Origin: Isotricha intestinalis
Lineage: Eukaryota > Ciliophora > Litostomatea > Vestibuliferida > Isotrichidae
NCBI GenBank assembly: GCA_023807065.1
Contig: JAJJLU010000987.1
Span: 1-12,522, forward strand
Direction: 5' to 3'
DNA: 12,522 nucleotides
Numbering within the stretch: position 1 is the stretch's first letter; the number at the start of each line of letters is the position of its first letter. Under the pieces are notes generated by a model. That model ran no database searches and had not been told where the DNA came from. It worked only from the letters and a program-made list of their open reading frames with translations. This document shows, piece by piece, positions 1 through 6,709 of this stretch. A program made the position numbers and the translations under genes.

Positions 1-12
1 CCCCAATCCCCA
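1..12. repeat. Telomere-like C4A2T scrap at the left edge
   Basis: The window opens with CCCCAAT followed by CCCCA, that is one full 7-base unit and five bases of a second. Ciliate telomeres read as C4A2 or C4A4 on the strand whose 5' end is the chromosome end, and this is that orientation. The next 1.1 kb has no gene, as a subtelomere would. With fewer than two units, chance or trimming cannot be excluded; two CCCC runs this close are nevertheless striking in DNA this poor in G and C. Confidence 0.35.
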
Positions 13-339
13 TTTTATTTATTAATCAAAATTTAGATAAGAGTTTATTATATTCAAAAATTCCAATGTGAGAAATAATATTAAAATAAAAATTAAGAAA
101 AGATAATTTAATTTCCAAAAGATGATAATTATTAATAGATATTTACCTTTTTGTTTTACATATCAAAGAATATCGATTAAATATAAATAGTTATTAAAAA
201 AAAAGAAATTTATAATATGTTATTTTTCCAGGAAAAAAATTTAAAAATATATTCAAAAATTTATTATTTTTAAAACTAGCACAAAATTTTTTACCAAATT
301 TAATACTTTTGGAAAAGAAAGAAGTTCAGATAAAACAAT

Positions 340-690
340 TCCATTAATTTCCCTCAAAAACACTATGTCCTTAAACTACTCATAAATAAGATGATTTTCC
401 TTCAAGTATACATTATCCTAAAAACACTCATCACTCCCTTTAATCATACTGAATGAAAGAATAAATCTCCCTCCTACTGCAATCATTGTTACATATCTGA
501 ATATAAGGAGAGAAAGTACTCTAATAATACATCATCCTCCATAGACATATCTCACTTAAACCTCACTATTTTGTGCTCACATATTAATCCTTAATAATAC
601 ATCATCATTAAAATATATATTCCTTCCAACATCTTAAGATCCCATCTCCTTCCAACAAAAATCATCCTTTCATTTAAACAATTCATTCTC
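340..690. other. C-skewed non-coding patch
   Basis: In the samples I counted, C makes up about 26% of bases (31 of 120 at both 361-480 and 541-660) while G is only 3-7%, unlike the flanking non-coding DNA. It contains repeated short words rich in CAT, CCT and TCC. The bases taataatacatcatc occur at 522-536 and 592-606, 70 bp apart, and tccttccaac occurs at 621-630 and 647-656. No frame stays open for a useful length. It could be a decayed minisatellite, a subtelomeric repeat relic, or a structured or non-coding transcript; the sequence does not decide. Confidence 0.45.
522..606. repeat. Direct 15-bp repeat pair (taataatacatcatc)
   Basis: Identical 15-mers lie at 522-536 and 592-606 with a 70-bp period, inside the C-skewed patch. 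In low-complexity DNA a 15-mer match is only modest evidence of duplication, but both copies sit in the most complex part of the flank. Confidence 0.5.
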
Positions 691-905
691 TTATTTCAAA
701 ATAGCTTATACTGATATTTTTAATTTATATTTCAATTATTATTTAAAGTTGAATTTTATGATTTACTTTCTTTTTTTACTTATATTTTCACATTTATTTA
801 TTCTAAAAATCAAGAATTAATTTTATATATTGCAATATTATTTATTAGGTTCATTAATTAGAAATCAATATATTAAAGAATAAAAGATATAAGGAATTAA
901 ACAAT

Positions 906-951
906 AAAAGGAAGGAAGAAAGAGAAAGAAAAAGAAGAAGGAAAAAGGAAA
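906..951. repeat. 46-bp homopurine tract (A/G only)
   Basis: Positions 906-951 contain only A and G, with many GAA, GGAA and AAGG words, and are followed from about 966 by T-rich DNA leading to the gene at 1145. G is unusually frequent here for this genome. Such a tract could exclude nucleosomes or bind a factor upstream of the first gene, or it could be simple-sequence drift. Confidence 0.6.
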
Positions 952-1144
952 TAAATAATAAATTCAATTGTTTAATATTAATAATTTTTATATTTTCTCT
1001 TTTATATTTTTATCTTTATTTTTTTCAATTTTTTCATATTTCATTCATTCTAATCTTATTTTTTATTATTATATTTTTCAATATTTTTATATGAATTTTT
1101 TTAATTAGTATTTTATAATAAAAGATTTTATTTTTATTTAAAAA

Positions 1145-2011
1145 ATGAAATATTTATATATTGATTTTTATGGATTAGAAAGAAAAATAGAATTTCCTAA
1201 TGATTATAATAAATATATTGAAAAAATAAAAGAACTTTTTAACATCAGTGATTCGGAATTTTTAACGTTGAAATCAACTTTTTATTTCTATTCCTCAAAT
1301 TTAAATTTTGATTTTGATGTAACCAATGAAAAAGATTTTTTCCTTTCAAAAGAAATCAGTCCACAATTTAATCAAATTTTATCAAAATTATTAGTTTCAA
1401 AAAAAAAAAAAGAAGAAGCTAAAAATGAAAAAATAAAAGAAGAATTAAATCGTTTTGATATAATGGAACAATCAGAAAGAAGAAGTCTGATATTTAATAA
1501 TGCTAATATAAAAAAAGGAAAAATTCCAGAAAAAATAAAAGCAAACAAAAAAAAAAAAAAAAATTTATTGAATTGCAAATTTTTAGATAATGATATAGAA
1601 AAGAATCATTCAATAAATATATATTTAAATAAAATTCAAGAAAATAATCCAATAGAATATAAATTTAGAGTATTAAATAATGGAAAAGAAAAATGGCCAA
1701 ATGACACTTTATTAAAATGTGAAAATGATGATACTGAAATTTATTTTTTTTATGTTTCCATTAATGATGATGATTGTTTATTAAGAGAAGAAAATGGAAT
1801 AGAATATCAAGAATTTTTAGTTAAAGTATTATTCAAAAATTATAAAAAAATTAAAGTTGGAAAATATCAATTAAGAGCTTATTTATATAGTGATAAAAGA
1901 GGAAGAATAGGAAATTCATATGGTACATTAATTATTAATGTTCAAATTAATAGTAATTATTTTTCTGATGATATTAATAGTGATGAAATTCTTGAGAACT
2001 TGAATAATTAA
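1145..2011 (+). CDS. PB1-like N-terminus plus NBR1 FW-like domain protein
   Basis: This 288-residue protein has two likely domains joined by a lysine-rich linker (about 84-140, with KKKK runs). Residues 1-80 look like a ubiquitin-like/PB1 fold: two N-terminal strands, a helix, then a strand followed by a segment ending NEKDF, where PB1 domains carry the end of their acidic OPCA motif; the acidic core itself is weak. Residues about 150-268 match the outline of the NBR1 four-tryptophan (FW) domain: FRVLNNGKEKWP at 174-185, a glycine turn and GKYQLRAYL at 239-247, then GNSYGTLIINVQI near the end. Only W184 of the four family tryptophans remains. In NBR1 this domain helps bind cargo for selective autophagy, for example aminopeptidases in fission yeast and membrane cargo in animals; I infer a related scaffold role. 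There is no ZZ or UBA, which are found instead in the gene at 11106. ATG at 1145 has an A-rich leader. The next gene follows 165 bp downstream on the same strand. Confidence 0.6.
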   Translation: MKYLYIDFYGLERKIEFPNDYNKYIEKIKELFNISDSEFLTLKSTFYFYSSNLNFDFDVTNEKDFFLSKEISPQFNQILSKLLVSKKKKEEAKNEKIKEELNRFDIMEQSERRSLIFNNANIKKGKIPEKIKANKKKKKNLLNCKFLDNDIEKNHSINIYLNKIQENNPIEYKFRVLNNGKEKWPNDTLLKCENDDTEIYFFYVSINDDDCLLREENGIEYQEFLVKVLFKNYKKIKVGKYQLRAYLYSDKRGRIGNSYGTLIINVQINSNYFSDDINSDEILENLNN

Positions 2012-2176
2012 ATAGTTTATTACTTTAGATTTAAATAAATTAAATCATTGAAAATAAAATAATAAAGTAAAATTTCAAATATTTTAAAGTATATTATTTA
2101 TATTTGAATAATTAAAAAAAATGATAATTATATAACAATTTTATATATAAAAAAAATAAATATTAATTGAATATAA

Positions 2177-5100
2177 ATGGGCAATTACAATCAAATTTAT
2201 TATACTGATTATCGTTGGATAAAAAAAATTTCAGAAATAAAAAAAAAAGATGATGAAGAAAATGAAATAAATTTAGAAATTTATTTTCCTCTTAATCTTT
2301 CACTATCATATTTGCTTGAACAAGAATTATATAATTTAATTAATAAAAAAGAAAAAAATGAATTATTTGATCTTTCAAATTATTCATATAAAAAAAATGA
2401 AGAAGAAATTTTTTATAGAAGTTTAACTCCAATTTCAGATAAATTAATTTATAGAAAAGAACGTTTATCAAGAAATTCTTTTAGAAAATTAGGTTTAAAA
2501 AGATTTAATTTTTTAAATGAATTAAGAATATTTTTCTATGAAAATTTATTTGAAGATTTTGAAATTGATATTGATGATCCATTTATTCTTAAATTTACAC
2601 ATCATATTTCTTTATTACATTCAAATATTATTTTAAATATTCAAAACAATTTAATAGAACATTTAAAAAAATTTCATAATTTAGAAAATGAAATTTTGAC
2701 TTTTGCAAAATTAAGAAATATTTTAGTAAAAGATTTTTTACAATGTGAAAATCCAAATTTATCATCTTATACATATTATTATATTAAAAATATTACAAAA
2801 GAAAATTTTAAAGAATTAATTCCTCAAATTTTTATTGAAGAAGGAGAAATATATTCAATAATAAATAATATCATTACAAATAAAAAAATAAATAATTTTT
2901 GTCTTTTCTTTTTATTATGTTTAATTTATGTTTTTGACACAGAAGCAAATCAAAAAGAAATAATAAAATCATATAAAATATTAAATTCAATAAATTTAGA
3001 TTTATTTAAAGAAAAAACATTAATTTCAAATAATGAATTTATAACAACAACAAAAAATAAAGATTTAATAGAAAATGAGAATAATATAATAGAAATAAAT
3101 TATGAAAGAATAATAAATAAAAATTGGTATTTATCATTTAAATCAATGGACACAGAAAATTTTTCTATATATAAAAATGAAGAAATAATAATTCAACCAA
3201 ATTCAATTTTTGAAATAAAAAAAGTGAAAAAAATAAAAGAAGATTCATATTATATAACATTATATATGAAAAACAATTTTTTAAATGATAGTTTAAATAA
3301 TAATATATTATCAACTCAAATGCAAATTGATTTAGGAATATGTAATAATGTTGATAAAGATATAAATGAAATTTATCCTGGAATTAATTTTGAAAATGTG
3401 ATTTCATTAAGTATTTCAAAAAAAGAAGTTTTAAAAAATAATTTAATGTATTTAGCTTGTATGAAAAATTTAAGAGTTTTAGATTTAAAAGAATTAGATT
3501 TAGATGATAATGATATGGAAGATATTTTACCTTATTTTGCTAATTTATCACATTTAAGTTATTTAAATTTATCTAGAAATAATTTAGAAAGTGATTCTAT
3601 GATTACTTTTGAAAGTATAATGAATTTAATTCCTTTTTTAGAATATATTAATTTCAATCAAAATAATTTATGTGATAAAGGAATTGATTATTTTACTCAA
3701 GGATTAATTAATATTAAAAATTTAAGAAGTTTAAATTTAATATATAATCAAATTAAAGGAAAAAGTATTGAAAAATTATCTTTGGAATTAGGAAAATATG
3801 AAAATTTAAAAATGTTAAATTTAAGTAATAATTATATTTATAATGAAGATATTAATAATTTAATTTGGGCAATTAGTCAAATGAACAATTTAACATATTT
3901 AAATTTAGCTAATAATCAAATTGGAAATGAAGGAATTTATTTATTAAGTCCAATTTTACCTAAATCAATTCAAAGATTAAATTTAAATGAAAATGAAATA
4001 AATGAAGATGGATTTATTTATTTTTCTAAATATTTATATAAAATACCAAATTTATTAAGTTTTTCAATTTATGGAAATAAAATTGGATTAAATGGAATTA
4101 GAAATTTATTTGAAAACTTTAATAAAACTCCTTATTTAGAATATTTAAATTTAGGAAATAATTCAATTTCAAATTATGATTTAATATCAATGACTCAAAA
4201 TTTCGAAAATATAAAAAATATTCAAATTTTAAATTTAAGAGAAAATAACATTAATTCAGAAGGAATAAATTTATTAACACATTCGATATTACAATTAGAA
4301 AAATTAAATATATTAGATTTAGGATGGAATGATTTTAATGAAGAAAGTTTAAATAATTTAATAGATTCTTTAAAATTATTAAAATATTTTACTTGCTTTC
4401 TAATTGACTCAAATCCAATTTCTGTTATTGGATTATCCAATTTAATGAATGAATTAAAAGAATATGATAATACTTGGAATTATAATAAAGGAGAAATAAA
4501 AAGAAATAACAAATTTTTAAGTCAAGAATTTATTTCTCAAAATTATATTTTACAAAATAAAAATTTAAATCCTGAAATATTATATTTAAATGGAATTAAT
4601 GAGGAAGAATTATTTAATGAATTTAATAATTTTTCAAATTATAAAAATGTGAAAAATGTTATTTTTACAAATCAAAATTTAAATGAAGATATTATTTCAA
4701 ATTTTTCTACTTCATTAAATAATATTCCTCAAATTTTTAGTCTTGAAATAGGAGACAATAATTTAAATGATGAAGGAATAAAAATTTTAAGTGAAGGATT
4801 TAAAAAATTAAATAATTTAGAAATTTTAGATTTAAAAAATAATAACATTACATCAAAAGGAATGAAAGATTTATGTGTTAATTTGAAAAATTTAACAAAT
4901 TTAAAAATTCTAAATTTAAATTTCAATAAAATTGGAAATGAAGGTTTAATTTCTTTATCTAAATTAAATTTACCTAATATTGAATATTTATTATTAAGAG
5001 ATAATAATATTGAAATTGAAGGAATGAAAGAATTTTCAAAACAATTAAAAAACTTTCAAAAATTAAATTATATAAATTTAAATTTCAATAAAATTGAAAA

Positions 5101-5416
5101 TGAAGGTTTTAATGAATTTATAAATAATATGAAAGTATTGAAAAATTTAAAAAATTTATATTTAGGAAATAATAATATTAACGATGAAAGTTTTATTAAT
5201 TTTTGTAAAAAATTAGATAATAATAATAAGATTGAAAAATTATGTTTTTATAATAATTTAATTAGTGAAAAAGGGATTAATGAGTTTCTAAATAATTTTT
5301 CTAAATTTGAACAATTAAAATATATTGATTTTAGTAATAATAATATTAATGATGAATTAAAAAATAATTTTAGAACTAATTTTGAAAAAAATAAAGAATT
5401 ATTTGTTGATTTTTAA
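2177..5416 (+). CDS. Large LRR protein with a possible degenerate ADP-ribosyltransferase-like domain
   Basis: This 1079-residue protein ends in about 21 leucine-rich repeats of nearly uniform 28-residue length, of the ribonuclease-inhibitor/RanGAP type (LxxLxLxxNxIxxxG). About 12 lie at 431-765; a linker without repeats follows (about 766-823), then about 9 more at 824-1073. Such solenoids bind proteins. Residues about 224-365 resemble the arginine-type ADP-ribosyltransferase fold: a helical EIYSIINN segment, then SYK at 265-267 where families have YRG, FITTTKN at 288-294 where they have FxSTS, and KNEEIIIQP at 333-341 where they have ExE followed by a hydrophobic strand, then a final strand YYITLYM. 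R, STS and the first E of ExE are thus all replaced, so the domain is probably inactive or altered. That reading is my inference; the LRR call is firm. Residues 1-220 are unrecognised. The protein begins MGNYNQ, a poor myristoylation site because position 6 is not Ser/Thr. There is no signal peptide. It converges on the gene at 5521 with a 104-bp gap. Confidence 0.85.
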   Translation: MGNYNQIYYTDYRWIKKISEIKKKDDEENEINLEIYFPLNLSLSYLLEQELYNLINKKEKNELFDLSNYSYKKNEEEIFYRSLTPISDKLIYRKERLSRNSFRKLGLKRFNFLNELRIFFYENLFEDFEIDIDDPFILKFTHHISLLHSNIILNIQNNLIEHLKKFHNLENEILTFAKLRNILVKDFLQCENPNLSSYTYYYIKNITKENFKELIPQIFIEEGEIYSIINNIITNKKINNFCLFFLLCLIYVFDTEANQKEIIKSYKILNSINLDLFKEKTLISNNEFITTTKNKDLIENENNIIEINYERIINKNWYLSFKSMDTENFSIYKNEEIIIQPNSIFEIKKVKKIKEDSYYITLYMKNNFLNDSLNNNILSTQMQIDLGICNNVDKDINEIYPGINFENVISLSISKKEVLKNNLMYLACMKNLRVLDLKELDLDDNDMEDILPYFANLSHLSYLNLSRNNLESDSMITFESIMNLIPFLEYINFNQNNLCDKGIDYFTQGLINIKNLRSLNLIYNQIKGKSIEKLSLELGKYENLKMLNLSNNYIYNEDINNLIWAISQMNNLTYLNLANNQIGNEGIYLLSPILPKSIQRLNLNENEINEDGFIYFSKYLYKIPNLLSFSIYGNKIGLNGIRNLFENFNKTPYLEYLNLGNNSISNYDLISMTQNFENIKNIQILNLRENNINSEGINLLTHSILQLEKLNILDLGWNDFNEESLNNLIDSLKLLKYFTCFLIDSNPISVIGLSNLMNELKEYDNTWNYNKGEIKRNNKFLSQEFISQNYILQNKNLNPEILYLNGINEEELFNEFNNFSNYKNVKNVIFTNQNLNEDIISNFSTSLNNIPQIFSLEIGDNNLNDEGIKILSEGFKKLNNLEILDLKNNNITSKGMKDLCVNLKNLTNLKILNLNFNKIGNEGLISLSKLNLPNIEYLLLRDNNIEIEGMKEFSKQLKNFQKLNYINLNFNKIENEGFNEFINNMKVLKNLKNLYLGNNNINDESFINFCKKLDNNNKIEKLCFYNNLISEKGINEFLNNFSKFEQLKYIDFSNNNINDELKNNFRTNFEKNKELFVDF
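4911..5109 (+). repeat. 37-bp near-identical pair within the LRR coding region
   Basis: Bases 4911-4947 and 5073-5109 match at 36 of 37 positions (mismatch at 4935). The spacing is 162 bp, or 54 codons, which is exactly one 26-residue plus one 28-residue LRR unit. Both encode an LNFNKI core followed by NEG. This fits a fairly recent two-unit duplication in the solenoid, though strong codon bias could also keep repeats alike. Confidence 0.6.
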
Positions 5417-5520
5417 TTTTATATTTAATTTATTTATTTAAAAAAAATAATTTTTGTTTCACAAAAATTCATTTACTAATATTAATAAATTAAAAAAATT
5501 AAATAAACAAGATGTGAATT

Positions 5521-6150
5521 CTATTCTTTCTTTTTTGGAGGTAAAAAAATTATCATTGAAATAATTAATAAAACTAAAATTATTCCACAAATAACAAGAT
5601 AAATAATTTTTAAATTACTTAAAATACTATCAAGACAATTTTTATTTTCTTTCTTACTAAACAATTCATCATCATTTTCAATCAATTTTTTTTCTAATTT
5701 TTTTTCTTCAAGATTATTTTCAATCTCTAAATTATCCTTTTCACCATTACTATCATTAATATTTAAATTTAAAACAGTATTATCATATAATTCAAATTTT
5801 TCAAAAATTGTTTTAATTTCTTCTTTAATTTTTTTAGGAAAATTATTTAAAGAAAATTTCCTATTTTCATTTAAAATTCCATCAATTTCTTCAAAGCAAT
5901 CATCAATTTTTTCTTTTGAATAAGTTTTATCACAATATATAATATAAAAAATCGATTGATTCTCATTTTCTGGAATAAATGTTTTATAATAAAATAAATT
6001 TTGTTCAATATCTATTTTTCCTTCTCCTTTTAATTTATTATTTTTATTTAAATTTTTATAAATTTCAATATTATCTTTTTTATTACAAAATATTTCTTCA
6101 AACCTTTCATTATAAACTCCTTTTAAAATAATACTTTTTATTTTTGACAT
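5521..6150 (-). CDS. Membrane-anchored longin-like protein (possible divergent SNARE or phytolongin type)
   Basis: This 209-residue protein has no signal peptide and one C-terminal membrane helix (about 182-203), followed by a short basic tail ending PPKKKE. That is the layout of a tail-anchored protein with its bulk in the cytosol. Residues 1-95 have the strand/helix order of a longin domain: an opening strand KIKSIILKG, a central strand pair around LFYYKTF and FYIIYCD, then a helix IDDCFEEIDGIL. Longin domains occur in R-SNAREs such as VAMP7, Ykt6 and Sec22. The region 120-180 is charged and helical but I cannot fit a full R-SNARE motif with its central arginine, so it may be a longin protein without a SNARE motif. 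The KKKE end fits the KKxx pattern, but in a tail-anchored protein it would face the lumen; a basic tail may instead direct it to a mitochondrion-related organelle. The stop is TAG. It is convergent with the LRR gene. Confidence 0.5.
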   Translation of the reverse strand: MSKIKSIILKGVYNERFEEIFCNKKDNIEIYKNLNKNNKLKGEGKIDIEQNLFYYKTFIPENENQSIFYIIYCDKTYSKEKIDDCFEEIDGILNENRKFSLNNFPKKIKEEIKTIFEKFELYDNTVLNLNINDSNGEKDNLEIENNLEEKKLEKKLIENDDELFSKKENKNCLDSILSNLKIIYLVICGIILVLLIISMIIFLPPKKKE

Positions 6151-6709
6151 ATTTTTTTATAAAATTTATTCAAATTAAATAATTTATTTTATGATTCTTA
6201 AATATTATTTTCAAAAATTAAAATTTTTTATTTATATATTAAATATATAATATATATTTTTTTCTCTTTTTTTTTAAATTTATCATCAATATCAATAAAG
6301 ATGTTAGTATCATAATTTTTATTTTCAATATTATCATAAATATTTATTTCTTTCTTTTTTTATTCTTTTATTTCGAAGATTTTAAAAAAACATTGAAAAA
6401 TTTACTATAAATATTCCTGTTTTTTCTTTTTTATTTTTCTATATAAACTAATATTATCTATTTCATTATTATATTATCAATATGAATTTTATTTAAATAA
6501 TTTATGTGTATTTAAAATATAATCTATATTTATTTAGATTCACAATTATTATTTGATTTTTTATTTTATTTTCTTTTTTCTTTACAATATTTTTATTAAT
6601 TTTAAAATTACAAATTTCACTCATAATTTATTTTTAAAAAAATTTTATAATTTTAATACAAAAAAAAAAATTTTAAATATAACAAATTTATTTATTTCTT
6701 TTTTTCCCT
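6151..6709. other. 559-bp intergenic gap, no gene seen
   Basis: It separates two minus-strand genes, so it should hold the 3' end of the coiled-coil gene (right side) and the promoter and 5' UTR of the longin-like gene (left side). It is almost entirely A/T with long pyrimidine runs on the plus strand. A possible 61-codon plus-strand reading from 6553 is Phe/Ile/Asn low-complexity, runs into the end of the neighbouring gene, and is not a credible protein. No tRNA or repeat array is visible. Confidence 0.6.

Larger units (their letters stand above)
13..1144. other. Gene-free left flank, possibly subtelomeric
   Basis: I find no convincing coding region, tRNA or rRNA in these 1.1 kb. The composition is patchy. 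Up to about 340 it is ordinary A/T-rich sequence; about 340-690 is richer in C on the plus strand; about 690-900 is A/T-rich again. A homopurine tract follows at 906-951, and T-rich sequence leads to the start codon at 1145. The last part presumably carries the promoter and 5' UTR of the gene at 1145. No TATA-type or other element stands out from the background. Confidence 0.6.

Noticed and set aside
1372..1578. Minus-strand Phe-rich reading within the FW-like gene
   Set aside because: It is the antisense of the lysine-rich linker (AAA runs read as TTT) and has no independent support.
2177..2194. MGNYNQ as an N-myristoylation site on the LRR protein
   Set aside because: Position 6 is Gln rather than Ser/Thr and there is no adjacent Cys or basic patch, so it is too weak to list.
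4222..4926. Minus-strand readings of 72 and 65 codons inside the LRR gene
   Set aside because: The plus-strand LRR pattern runs unbroken through both, so these are shadows.
5521..5535. KKKE end as an ER-retrieval KKxx signal
   Set aside because: That signal works on the cytosolic side, but with a cytosolic longin-like body and one C-terminal helix the tail would face the lumen.
6134..6150. Signal peptide on the longin-like protein
   Set aside because: The N-terminus is lysine-rich with only a short hydrophobic strand and no cleavage-like site; the only membrane helix is C-terminal.
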